Shown here piece by piece: positions 43,726 through 54,087 of a stretch of 64,000 bases of DNA. This stretch comes from Distichodus sexfasciatus. Lineage: Eukaryota > Chordata > Actinopteri > Characiformes > Distichodontidae. Both the position numbers and the translations under genes were made by a program. The stretch spans positions 1-64,000 of the forward strand of contig JAVGVS010000881.1 of assembly GCA_032718565.1 (NCBI GenBank). The letters run 5' to 3'. Within the stretch, counting starts at the first letter, position 1; each line of letters starts with the position of its first letter. The notes beneath the pieces were generated by a model. The model searched no databases. It was not told the origin of the DNA and saw only the letters and a program-made list of their open reading frames with translations.

Positions 43726-44700
43726 AGCACTAAGCATCTTTGGAGGATAAAGACGTTGGTTGAGACGTTCTTTCACCGCAGAGCTCAGAGCACATCAAGT
43801 TGAAATCCATTCATCTATAAGAACAGGGCTGGGCTCATCAATGTCACTTCTCTCTTGCTAGCCAATCAAAATGGAGGAAGGGGCGGAACATAGTCAAGAA
43901 CTCACTAACAACAATGGCGTGTATCTGGAGCAGCTGGAGAAGCTTATTTTGGCGTATTTGACACAAATTGAATAAAAAACTACAATGATGTGATCAAACC
44001 CCTAATCAGTGCTACTCTCCCAGCTGTGTTCCTGCACGCTTTATCTCATGCACACAATCTCTACGTCTCTGACACATGTGAGTATCTAGTTCAAACACTG
44101 CCACTAACGCCCAGATCCCATTTTTCTTCACTGTAAAGATAATCTCTCTTATGTCAGCTAAACTACCATCTCAAGGAACACGTTACAATGTTTACATGAA
44201 ATAGGAACCAATGTGGAAGTGCCGATGTCGCTTTATGTAATGTAGCAAAAAGAAGCGCTGAGAAAGCACTCTGGAAGTGAGGTTTTGACTGCTCTCAGTG
44301 CAAAAACGTGTTTGGTACAGGTCCTTAAACGTCATTGTTAAAGAAAACTGTGTTTTACTCGTTTACACGTATCCACAGAATCCAGGATTTTGATAAATCT
44401 TCACTTTTGAGGGCATTATTAAAAATATGCGTTGAGGTGGCTAAAACTTTGTTTACGTGTAAACAAAAGGCCCAAACAAATAAAAAATTATGCGTTTATA
44501 AAAATATCTGCTTACGTGTAAACAGGTCCTCATTAGAACCATTTCATCATGAATATTTTACTCCTGCAAAATCAGTGCACAAGGATTTGAAATGCTGCCG
44601 CGACGTTATTAAAGGGGAAGTGTGTATTTCATGGCTCTCCACTGTGTCACAATGATTTCTGATATTCAGATTGCCTTTTACTTAAACCATGCAAACCAGA
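43726..44700. mobile_element. Degraded DNA-element sequence
   Basis: 44150-44310 is the inverse of 12730-12860. 44320-44540 carries mirrored TTTACACGTA and GCTTACGTGTAAACAGGTCC motifs in the style of fish MITEs. No TIR pair was defined with confidence and no coding signal found. The 106-codon frame at 44335 lies inside this repeat. Confidence 0.4.
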
Positions 44701-44754
44701 AAGCTCTTTAGATTTTACTGTCCAAACCAATTTCCTGCAGCAGGGGAGTTTAAC

Positions 44755-44757
<3 letters not shown>

Positions 44758-44786
<29 letters not shown>
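44758..44786. repeat. (CA)n microsatellite
   Basis: About 14 CA units. Confidence 0.95.
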
Positions 44787-44788
<2 letters not shown>

Positions 44789-44934
44789 TTAAGGTTATGA
44801 GCATTATGGAGAGTGAGATTTTAAAGGGAAAAGTTCAGCTTGAATAAAGATTGTGGGTTTTATGTCCCCACAATGACACATGCCCCCACTTTATTGGTGT
44901 GTAATCAAGTCACAGTCCCTATTATGTCAGTGAA

Positions 44935-45022
44935 CAAACACACACACACACACACTTACACATACACACATGCTACGCACACATGCAATACACACAAGCA
45001 CACACACACATACTTGCTCATG

Positions 45023-45054
<32 letters not shown>

Positions 45055-45796
45055 CACAATCACGTCCACCACAACACACACTTGCACACACACACATGCT
45101 ACAGCCACATGCAATACACACAAGCACACACACATACTTGCTCATGCACATGAATACACACACACACAGTCACGTCCACCACAACACACACTTGAACACA
45201 CACACATGCGACACACACACGCAATACACACAAGCACACACACATATTTGCTCATGCACACGCATACACACACACACACACACACACTCACATGCAATAC
45301 ACACAAGCACACACACATACTTGCTCATGCACATGAAAATACACACATGCACACACATGTATACACAAACACACACACACGTCCATATGCAAATGTGCAC
45401 AAACACACACATACCAAAATACACACATGCTTGCATACATACAAACACACACACAAAACACGTGCACACACAAACATGCACACATGCAAATCTGCACACA
45501 CACACGCACAACAAAGCACACCCACATGTACACACACACACATACACACACACCTCAAAACGCACCTGCATGCATACACACACCAAAACACACACTCAAG
45601 TATGTATATATACACACCAAAAGACACACACACCAAAACACCATGCGTACACAAACACACACACCAAAGCCACACACCAAAACAGATGCCAACGTGCACA
45701 AACACATGCACATAATGCATATGCACACATGCAATGTGTTCAAACCCATGCACAGATACAAACACACTCACAAACACCCACACAAACTCTCTCGCG

Positions 45797-45828
<32 letters not shown>

Positions 45829-45830
45829 AG
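44935..45830. repeat. CA-rich minisatellite array, about 900 bp
   Basis: The left part (44960-45330) is a tandem array with units containing CATGCAATACACACAAGCAC, ACATACTTGCTCATGCACA and CACGTCCACCACAACACACA, repeated about four times with variation. The right part is irregular CACACCAAAA and CACATGCA text. Frames of 291 and 392 codons on the plus strand and 166 on the minus strand are low-complexity by-products. Confidence 0.95.
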
Positions 45831-45889
45831 TTTCACTCTTCTCATATAAATATTAGGCTTTCTAAAAAAAAATCATTTAATCTCCTATT

Positions 45890-46372
45890 CCCTTTCTTTC
45901 TCACACAACCCACAATACACACACACACCCCGCCACACACACAGACTCTGCACGCTGCTGCATTATGCATAATAAACCCCATGCCAGACGAGATGGTTCC
46001 CAACACAAGGCCCTTCCTCTCTCTCTCTCTCTCTCTCTCACCAAGTTTTGGCAAAAGCTTCCCGGTTCATCTCTTCGGCTTCCTCTTTCATTATCGAGTT
46101 TCCGCCGGCCATCTCTGGGGCGGCCTTATCGCGGGCGGCTCTCAATAGCAGGGGCGGTTGCTAAGATTTCAGGTGAGGGGAGTGGGGGGGAGGAGGAGAG
46201 CCGGGGAACAGGTGCTGCCTCTGTTTTTGGGCAGGAGAAGGTCCCGCAGCGGTGGCATGGGAACCTGCGCTCAGCGCCGCTCTTCTACATCAATGGGCAG
46301 CTAACAGTGAGCCATTGACGTGATGAATTCATCTAAATTGGTATACTTAAGTAGCCGCCATAAGTAGCGGTG
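45890..46372. other. Unique island, candidate conserved non-coding element
   Basis: GCATTATGCATAATAAACCC (45959-45978) is an octamer/POU-like near-palindrome. 46060-46170 and 46240-46370 are repeat-free mixed DNA with GATGAATTCATCTAAATTGG. A CT run lies at 46016-46039. Overlapping frames have no domains. A good candidate regulatory element by motif and texture only. Confidence 0.4.
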
Positions 46373-46384
46373 TTGGGGGGAGGT

Positions 46385-46401
46385 GTGTGTGTGTGTGTTT
46401 T
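46385..46401. repeat. (GT)n microsatellite
   Basis: Eight GT units inside a G-rich context. Confidence 0.9.
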
Positions 46402-46524
46402 GGGGGAAGGCAGGGGGAAGTCTCCCATCCCCGGGTTCAGGAAGTCAGTGCCAGTTTTAATGACATGCCGGAGTTTGAGAAGAAGCATTTGTTCCTCTCC
46501 GGGTGTCGCATTAGCAGGAGCTCA

Positions 46525-46559
46525 ACACACACACTCATACACACACACACACACACACG
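46525..46559. repeat. (CA)n microsatellite
   Basis: Interrupted CA run (CACACACTCATACACACA and more). Confidence 0.9.
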
Positions 46560-46661
46560 TTCGGACTGACCAACTAGTTTTTTACATTAGGAAAAAGTTA
46601 ATTTCGCTGCGCTAAAAATAAGTACTTAAGAACACTAGGTTTATATAAAGTTAGCATTATG

Positions 46662-47053
46662 AGCTAGTGATTATTCGTGATTGTGAACAGACCACACCAC
46701 ATGGCAGTTGATAGTACAACAGTTAGGGAGTTGACCCCATGATCGGAGGGTTGTCGGTTCAAGTTCCGTTAAGGTAGGAGTTCCGTTCCAGTTAAGGTAC
46801 CACTGAGGTACTCATGAGCAAAGTACTGTGGTGCACTGTGTGCTGTGCTGTGTTCACAATCACAAATCACTCTCTCACCACAACAAAATGTCACCTCTGC
46901 ATTTCACCCATCCATGAAGGAGCAGTGGGGAGCTATAGAGCAGTGCTTGGGGACGGTACCTTACTCTTGAGTACCTCAGTGGCACCTTTACCCATCTGGA
47001 ACTTAGACCAATTACAGGGTTACAACTACCTAACTGTTATGCAACCACCTGCC
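46662..47053 (-). mobile_element. SINE interrupted by another SINE
   Basis: The outer copy consists of the 3' end at 46662-46701 (AGTGATTATTCGTGATTGTG) and the remainder at 46876-47053 (AATGTCACCTCTGCATTTCA, GGGGACGGTACCTTACTC, tRNA head to CAACCACCTGCCC). The parts are separated by an inverted SINE with a CACCACA duplication at each side. Confidence 0.9.
46702..46875 (+). mobile_element. SINE nested inside a SINE
   Basis: TGGCAGTTGATAGTACAACA head, GTCGGTTCAAGTTCCG B-box region followed by a short local duplication (GTTCCGTTAAGG and GAGTTCCGTTCCAGTTAAGG), GGTACCACTGAGGTACTC, then a jump to GTGGTGCACTGTGTGCTG and CACAATCACAAATCACTCTC. CACCACA occurs at 46695-46701 and 46876-46882 as target duplication. 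Confidence 0.9.
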
Positions 47054-47087
47054 CATACAAATAAAGTAATGTCATCCCAAGCCGAAG

Positions 47088-47508
47088 ACAGACCCTCCAG
47101 GATTTCACGATGTTGCGATCGCAACTATTAACACAAATTTTGACCCAGTGCTGCAACCTTTCTGCAATTTTTGAACAATCATAGTGCTTTCCCGTAAATC
47201 GTTGAGCCATACGTCAACTTACTTTCTTGTTATGTTTAGAAGATGCTGGAAACGTGCCTCACATTTATCTTCAAAAATAACAATGATTAATGGTTAATAA
47301 AAATAATAGTTTTTTCCTTCGTTTAAAATAATTGATAAAGAATCATTATAAATGGGGACAAAATCGCAAATTTTTCCGCAACTTTATTGCAACAAAATGC
47401 CTAAAAACACAGCAACTCATCACAATTTTTTAGAAAAGCTGCCATGAAATCAGGCATTTTAGGCCGCAACAATCTCAAAAAAGGCTTGCGAAATCCTGGA
47501 GGGACTGT
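47088..47508. mobile_element. 421-bp MITE with 23-bp TIRs
   Basis: ACAGACCCTCCAGGATTTCA (start) against the inverse of the right end, ACAGTCCCTCCAGGATTTCG, with 20 of 23 matching over the full TIR. The interior has mirrored GTTGCGATCGCAAC (47112-47125, itself palindromic) and GCAACTTTATTGCAAC. No 8-bp target duplication is visible. It fits a fish hAT-like or related MITE. Non-coding. Confidence 0.75.
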
Positions 47509-48240
47509 AAAGAACACTGATGAGCTGAAGATAGTCTTTATCTTAATATGGGACTAGCTTAAGCAGGATTCCATCAACAAGGCCATACAGGACTTGGGAC
47601 GGTCACTTGGAACATGCTTTGAAATAGACTTCTAACAGATTTGGGAATTTGTAATAAAAGGTGTTGTTATTTGACATTGAAAATGACAGCTGTCTATTTC
47701 TTTATGCATAATAGAACAGTTAAACTGTTATTTTAAAAGCTATTAAAATTTGACAGTAAAAAAATCTGAAAATGTCATAGAAATGTTGCTTTATTGGTTG
47801 CTGAGAAATTGCATTTTGTCTGGTGTGATATTTTGTTTGAGCCACTCTGTATATACTGTATAATATACATATATGGTATTGTTACAGATCCCAAAAGATG
47901 AGATCCAACTTGTAAAATATAGACAAAGTTGAGGAACAGCAACAAGACGTAGCCCATATTTGTGCAAAAGAAATGTCAAAACAAAGTTATATAACTTTTA
48001 TCCTCTGACTTTTTGCTGAACTAAATTTAAATCAGTTTTTCAGGACAGTGCCAAAGTCTTGAGCCACCCCATTACATTATATGATGCTGCAAAATATAAA
48101 AATAATACGTGACCAACTTAACAAATTATATTTTCAAGTGCACATCCATTTTTTGGTTAGAAAAAATAAGTAAATAACCCTGCAGCTGCCGATTGTTTCT
48201 TAAATCACCACTTTGTTCAGCCTTTAAATTTAGGATAAGA
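47509..48240. other. AT-rich DNA, no gene
   Basis: GACAGTGCCAAAGTCTTGAG at 48043-48062 resembles a terminus motif of fish Tc1-type MITEs (a comparable CAGTGCTGTGCAAAGGTTTT lies at 52523). No element can be delimited. Confidence 0.35.
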
Positions 48241-48660
48241 TCAAGTAATCTTAATATTTTTTATTTTTAATATTTTTCGGTGCTGTCTCTTTGGTGTAGA
48301 CCAATGTAACTTTGCTTGAGTAAGAGTGGGACTCGAGGCAGCAGGAGAGTGTTTGTGGTGAGCTGCCGTGAGAAGCGTTGCCGTGTGTTTAGGAGTTTTG
48401 GTGAACTGCTGGGAGTTGATGTGTGTGTGTGTGTGTGAATGTGTGTGGTTGGGGTGACGTGTTGTTGGAGTTTTGGCGGTTTTGGGGTCGGCTCGGGGCA
48501 GTAAAGGCTCCCACGCCAACCCTCTGTGCTCCGACACGAGGGGCTCGGACTGCAGATCAAACAGCCGTTCTGTCAGCGCTGGACAAAGCTGTCAGGACGT
48601 GATCAATGGCCCAGGTGTGAAGAGTCGCTCTGACTGAGCCGTTCCCACAGGTACAGAGAG
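48241..48660. other. Unique island, candidate conserved non-coding element
   Basis: 48480-48650 is repeat-free balanced DNA (GACAAAGCTGTCAGGACGTG, GATCAATGGCCCAGGTGTGA). A GT run lies at 48419-48438. Overlapping antisense frames of 98 and 97 codons are low complexity. Inferred candidate. Confidence 0.35.
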
Positions 48661-48866
48661 CTGAGAACATATCACACACACACACACACATCAGACCTGC
48701 GTGTGTTGACAAGATTCATAAGTATTTGTGGGAACCTGATTGTCCTCTAATAGAGATTTGTGTGGCTTTGGAAGAACATTTTGCTCTGAAGTTGCTGGTT
48801 TTATGTGACAAAAATAAAAGTGTGAAATATTTGCTTTTGGTTTACTAAGAATTTTGCTGTTGCCGA

Positions 48867-49070
48867 TGTCATTTCATGCCACACAGTGCACCACAACAAA
48901 ATGTGAACTCTGCATTTGACCCATCCGTAAAGCAGTTGGTACCTTTTTTGGTAGCACCTGGGGTCCAGTGCTTGGGGACGGTACCTTGCTAGTGAGTACT
49001 CTTACCAGTCCGGGACTTGAGCTGGTGACCTTAAATTCCAACTCCATAACTGGTACACTATCAACTGCCC
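48867..49070 (-). mobile_element. SINE, 3' end partly lost
   Basis: TGTCATTTCATGCCACACAG, ACTCTGCATTTGACCCATCC, a local duplicated GGTACC segment, CTTGGGGACGGTACCTTGCT and tRNA head CTTGAGCTGGTGACC to CTATCAACTGCCC. Confidence 0.85.
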
Positions 49071-49341
49071 ACAGTAAATGTGTGGAGACATGTGTCTGAC
49101 AGTCGTAAACTAGAAAAATTAAGTATTTTCATTTTAGCTGGGTGGAAATGACAGCAGGAAATTTGGAGAAAGATGCTGCTCACTCCCTGTGGACTCATGG
49201 ATACATCAGTTCATTAGTACTGACCCAAAGCAGCAGGAAAGAGGGATCACCACATTCTCACAGTGGACGTGGTATAGGAAGGAAGCAGAGTGTGTGGAGA
49301 AGAACGACTTCAGTATGGGATAAACCAGTCACTATAACCTT

Positions 49342-49343
49342 CA

Positions 49344-49375
<32 letters not shown>

Positions 49376-49389
49376 GTGTGCGTGTTTGT
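49342..49389. repeat. (GT)n microsatellite
   Basis: GT run with GC interruptions. It underlies spurious valine-cysteine frames. Confidence 0.95.
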
Positions 49390-49695
49390 GTCAGGTTACA
49401 TTCTCAAGCCCCCCAGCAGCCAATCACACACACCAAAACACACCCCCACCCTGCAGGGGGCAGCACCGAGCACAGCGGCTCTGTCATCACAGCAACACAC
49501 ACACGCACACCCTGTCCGCACACTGGCAACCCCACAAGGCCCCACCACCGAGAGATGACAACAAAGCCAGCAGGACACAGGTGCTGAAGACCACCTGGAG
49601 AAATCAGGGAGAAAGGGAGAGAAATTTACCAAGCAACAGTGATGAATATCAAGTGATGTTAAGGTATATGGTTAAGGGTAAAGTATTTGGAGTGT
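49390..49695. other. No gene recognised
   Basis: C-rich unique DNA with CACACGCACACC runs. Overlapping frames of 138, 120 and 79 codons in three plus frames cannot all be genes and none shows a domain. Confidence 0.4.
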
Positions 49696-49699
49696 CAGT

Positions 49700-50965
49700 G
49701 AGTTAAAAACTGAGTGAGAGTGAGGTAAAATTTAAAGAGTGACAAAAAGGTTTACTGAGTGATGAGGAGATAAAGTTTACTGAGTAATGATGAGGGTTAG
49801 TAACAGTAAAGAAAAGTTTATGTTAATGACGGTGTTGCTCAGTAACAGTTAGGTAAAGTGTACTGAGTAACAATGAAGCTTACTCTGTAACAGTTAGGTA
49901 AAGTTAACTGAGTGATGATGAGGTAATGTTTACTGAGTGACAACAAGGTAAAGTTTACTGAGTAACGGTGAAGTTTACACAATAACGGTGAGGTAAAGTT
50001 TACTGAGTAACGGTGAAGTTTACGCAATAACGGTGCGGTAAAGTTTACTGAGTAACGGTGAAGTTTACGCAATAACGGTGCGGTAAAGCTTACTGAGTAA
50101 CGGTGAAGTTTACGCAATAACGTGCTGTAAAGTTTACCCAGTAACGGTGAAGTTTACGCAATAACGGTGCGGTAAAGTTTACCCAGTAACGGTGAAGTTT
50201 ACGCAATAACTGTGAGGTAAAGTTTACCCAGTAACGGTGAAGTTTACGCAATAACGGTGCGGTAAAGTTTACCCAGTAACGGTGAAGTTTACCCAGTAAA
50301 GGTGCGGTAAAGTTTACAGAGTAACGGTGAAGTTTACGCAATAACGGTGAGGTAAAGTTTACCCAGTAACGGTGAAGTTCACGCAATAATGGTGAGGTAA
50401 AGTTTACAGAGTAACGGTGAAATTTACACAATAACAGTGAGGTAAAATTTACAGAGTAACGGTGAAATTTACACAATAACAGTGAGGTAAAGTTTACAGA
50501 GTAATGGTGAAGTTTACACAATAACAGTGAGGTAAAGTTTACAGAGTAATGGTGAAGTTTACACAATAACAGTGAGGTAAAGTTTACAGAGTAACGGTGA
50601 AGTTTACACAATAACAGTGAGGTAAAGTTTACAGAGTAACGGTGAAGTTTACACAATAACAGTGAGGTAAAGTTTACTCAGTAACGGTGAAGTTTACGCA
50701 ATAACGGTGAGATAAAGTTTACAGAGTAATGGTGAAGTTTACACAATAACAGTGAGGTAAAATTTACCCTGTAACGGTGAAGTTCACGCAATAACGGTGA
50801 GGTAAAGTTTACCCAGTAACGGTGAAGTTTACACAATAACAGTGAGGGAAAGTTTACTGAATGACGAAAAAGTTTAATTAGTAACAGTGTGATAAAGTTT
50901 GCTGAGTGATGACAAGGTAAAGTTTACTGAATAATGGTGAAGTTTAATTAGTAACCGTGTGGTAA
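49700..50965. repeat. 45-bp minisatellite
   Basis: Core unit of 45 bp made of two related halves (GTAACGGTGAAGTTTACACA, then ATAACAGTGAGGTAAAGTTT with ACAGA). The left end (49700-49960) is more degenerate, the centre is most regular. Because 45 is a multiple of three, the minus strand stays open for 188 codons with a 15-residue period (LHRYSVNFTSLLLCK-like). Confidence 0.95.
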
Positions 50966-51734
50966 TTGTAGTGGTATGTCCTGGTTGAGATTCTTATGAC
51001 CAAATAATCACAATAAACCTATATTTTTTGAACTTCTGGCGCATTTAAACAGTGGAGACCAGTTATGGACTCTGCAGTGTCTGATCCAGATGCGTCTCTA
51101 GCATGGCATTAAACAGCAGGTCTGCCTTTAAAACCCTGAGATATGAGTCTCTATGAGCTGAAACCCAGCATATGCTCACGTCCACACTGGAGTTACGGGA
51201 CGTTACGGTCATTATCAGAGGAGTTTGAGCCTCTCAGACCCTCTCAGGTTTTCCTAATGTGAGCAGAACTTACCGCACAAAGCAGAAAATTAACTTTACT
51301 GGTCATGTGCAGTTGGGCAGGGGGTCTGATTGAAGAAACAGCTCCCAGAGCAGTTATTCAGACCTAGACTTGATCTAGTTTTATTGATTTTGCTCTTTCC
51401 TAACCACTGTAACATGCACAGTGGAGATGTCTCTTTCTAGGCTTATTTAGGATGATGTTCCCTCAATCTGAACGTTGACTTTGCAGCACTGCACTGCATA
51501 CTATTTTTTACATATGTATCATAAACTGTATATATTGAAATGTATATCACTGTTGCACTTGCTGTGATAAAGCAGTTAAAATGTGAAAAATAAAATCAAG
51601 CACTTTATCATCCAAACAGACACTTTCAGATTGTAGAAGTCCATCATCAGTCTTTTATTAAACAGTTTAGAAGACTGTAATCTAAATAAAGTCACGTCGG
51701 AAAATTTGACTCGTGTCATTTTTAATCATTCAAA
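50966..51734. other. Spacer between the two minisatellite blocks
   Basis: Unique-looking sequence without TIRs. It ends in AT-rich text (TCATTTTTAATCATTC). It may be an insertion into the array or the array's original boundary. Not recognised. Confidence 0.35.
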
Positions 51735-51872
51735 AATTAAACATTCCAATTTACTGAGTGTTTTGAGGTTTTCTCAATAAAAGTGAGGTAACATTTTCTG
51801 AGTAACAGTGAATTTTACTCTGTGACTGTGAGGTACATTTTACTGAGTGATGATGAGGTAAAGTTTACCAAC
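51735..51872. repeat. Outlying 45-bp minisatellite units
   Basis: GAGTAACAGTGAATTTTACT, GACTGTGAGGTACATTTTAC and GAGGTAAAGTTTACCA repeat the unit of 49700-50965. Confidence 0.85.
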
Positions 51873-52665
51873 AGGGCGAACTCCCTAACCTTTAAACTAC
51901 CATTGCCTGCAACATGTCATTATAAATGGTGTTTACTGGTATCATTTAAAGTAAATAAATTTGCTTTACCGGAAGCTAACAAGATCCCTTATCTTTCGAT
52001 CTATACGTACAGTAGTGATTTTTGCCAGACCTAATTTTACAAGATTATTTCACATATAATTGTGTGATGTTTGAAATCATGCAGCATTAATTATAAAAAT
52101 ATAGAGAAAGTGATCTCAACAGTAAATGATTTTCTTACATATTATTGTGATATGGTTTGCTAAACGTTATAATCCATACAGCAAATCAATTTTTGACTGA
52201 GTATGTCTGCAAGGGTTTGTAACAGATGCACATTACCCAGCTTTATAAAATGGGATATTACTGATGAATCGTGTTTAGTATAAATTCTCCCAGACTTTAA
52301 GAGGTTAAACGTGACTAAAGCACTACGCCTGTTGAAAAAGAGTTTGTTTGGAAATGTGTGGTGAGTTGGGTCAGTTGAAGCGCTGACCACCGTGACTGCA
52401 GAAGACGGTGATGATTTGTAAAGTCACTGGTATTTTCCATTACATCAGCGCACAGCAAAATCTCCTTAATGACAGCAGCGGTGTTTACAGGAGGTGCGTT
52501 AGCATTCTGCGTTTGTCTACAGTGCTGTGCAAAGGTTTTAGGAAAGTTTTAGGTGTGCAAAATTCTGTAGAATAAGAATGCTCTCTCAAATATACTTTCT
52601 ATTAATTTATTTTGATCTATTTTACGAAATGTAACATGAGTTAATTGGAGAAACTTCGAAATCTG
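51873..52665. other. No gene recognised
   Basis: AT-rich. 52519-52660 begins CTACAGTGCTGTGCAAAGGT, which resembles a solo terminus of a fish Tc1-type MITE. The 76-codon minus frame has no domain. Confidence 0.35.
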
Positions 52666-52834
52666 TCAGTTGGTAGCGTAATAGCTAGGGCGTTCACCCT
52701 GTGATCGGAGGGTTGACGGTCCAAGTCCCAAACTGGTAAAGGTACCAGTGAGGTACTCAAGAGCAAGGTACTGCTCCCCAGGAATAGCCAAAAAAGGTGC
52801 CCTTCAAATTCTGGGTCAAATGCTTAGTTCTCTC
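52666..52834 (+). mobile_element. SINE, 3' truncated
   Basis: CAGTTGGTAGCGTAATAGCT head, GACGGTCCAAGTCCCAAACT, GGTACCAGTGAGGTACTCAA body. Ends near GGGTCAAATGCTTAGTTCTC without the CTGTGTGC region. Confidence 0.85.
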
Positions 52835-52918
52835 AGACGTTTGGAACTACCGTCCTGCCGAACTGATGCTGGTCTGAAGGCAACGGCTGGTCACTCCAAA
52901 TTTGATTGATTTCTTTGG

Positions 52919-53110
52919 TGAGTGATTATTGGTCATTGAGAACACATCACAGCACACAGTGCACCACAACTTTGGCAATGCGCAGGGAGCAGTGCTTGGG
53001 GACGTCACCTTGCTCACATGTACCTCAGTGGTACCTTTACCAGTCCGGGAATTAAACCGGCAACATTTTGGTCATGGTGCAAACTTTCTAAGCATTACAC
53101 TACCAGTTGC
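52919..53110 (-). mobile_element. SINE, opposite orientation to its neighbours
   Basis: GTGAGTGATTATTGGTCATT, CACAGCACACAGTGCACCAC, GGGAGCAGTGCTTGGGGACG, GTACCTCAGTGGTACCTTTA and head to CACTACCAGTTGC. The TGACCTCTGC segment is deleted. Confidence 0.9.
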
Positions 53111-53242
53111 ATCAATGATACTGAAGGATTGAGGCAGCTGACATCCACAAGATCTGTGCTTAGAACTACCGACCTGCCGAGTTCCCTCACAAACTGCACA
53201 AGTGGACCTAGAAGAACTGATGGTGGTTTCAAACTGAAAGTG

Positions 53243-53460
53243 TTGTTGGTAGCATAATGGTTCGGGAGTTCACCCCGTGATCAGAAGGCCATCGGTTCGA
53301 ATTCCTGACAGGTAAAGGTACCACTGAGGTGGTACCATTCCCAAGCACTGCTCCCTGGGTGCTGCCCACTGCTCCTTCATGGATGGGTCAAATGTAGAGC
53401 TCACATTTCTTTGTGGTGCACTGTGGTGTGTTCACAATGACAAATAATCACTCACTCTCA
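53243..53460 (+). mobile_element. SINE, near full length
   Basis: TTGTTGGTAGCATAATGG head (A-box-like), GGTTCGAATTCC B-box-like at 53293-53304, body, TGGATGGGTCAAATGTAGAG, and CACAATGACAAATAATCACT with CTCACTCTCA tail. The GTACTCATGAGC segment is deleted. Confidence 0.9.
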
Positions 53461-53469
53461 CTTTCATTC

Positions 53470-53960
53470 TGCCACCAGGAATCCTCACTCAGGGCGGGCG
53501 GCGTCGGCGAGGGGCGCGAGAGGGAGACGAGAGAGGGCCGGGGTAAAGCGAAACAGACAGCCTTAATTGGTCTTCCAGACTCGAGGAAACGGGACTAAAA
53601 TATTTGCATAATTTCACGGAAGACTGAGGAAATTGTTAAAACATGTGAGCTGGAGACTGTTTGCAATCCGACACCAGAAGCTCAGAGTGCCACCCAGCGC
53701 CGCCGTGCCAGGGGGAGGGGTCCTAAGTGTGTGTGTGTGTGTGTGTCAGTCGGAGGGAAAAGGTCAGGAGCTGATCTTATCTGGCCCACCTCACCTTTCT
53801 CCCACAATCCCCAGCGAGAGGGCCGAGGCAGCGGCATATCGAATACACCAGAACAAACAGCAACACGGCCACAAAGCTTCATTCAGCCCTTTTATTCCAT
53901 CAGAAACCATTACAAACGTGTCGAGCTGATCGCTTTGAGCAAAAACTTTTGGTACTTGGA
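53470..53960. other. Unique island, candidate conserved non-coding element
   Basis: Repeat-free except a GT run (53727-53747). CCTTAATTGGTCTTCCAGAC and AAAATATTTGCATAATTTCA (octamer-like) at 53559-53615. Overlapping frames lack domains. Candidate by texture. Confidence 0.35.
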
Positions 53961-54087
53961 TTTCACTTTTTTCGCTTTTCTTTTGTGGCTAAGTTGTCCA
54001 ATTTATTTATTTATTCAAACCCCTAAAAACCCTGAGCCATATTTTCAGCATTTCTACAAGCCACAATAAATCTCTGATGTCTATATA

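Noticed and set aside
44970..46148. 392-codon plus-strand frame rich in His and Thr, plus overlapping long frames
   Set aside because: Caused by the CA-rich array, where CACACA and ACACAC give His-Thr in all frames. Several frames on both strands are equally long, which real genes do not do.
50090..50656. 188-codon minus-strand frame with a 15-residue repeat, looking like a repeat protein
   Set aside because: It is the read-through of a 45-bp minisatellite whose length is a multiple of three. The frame ends where the array degenerates, and there is no promoter, splice or domain evidence.
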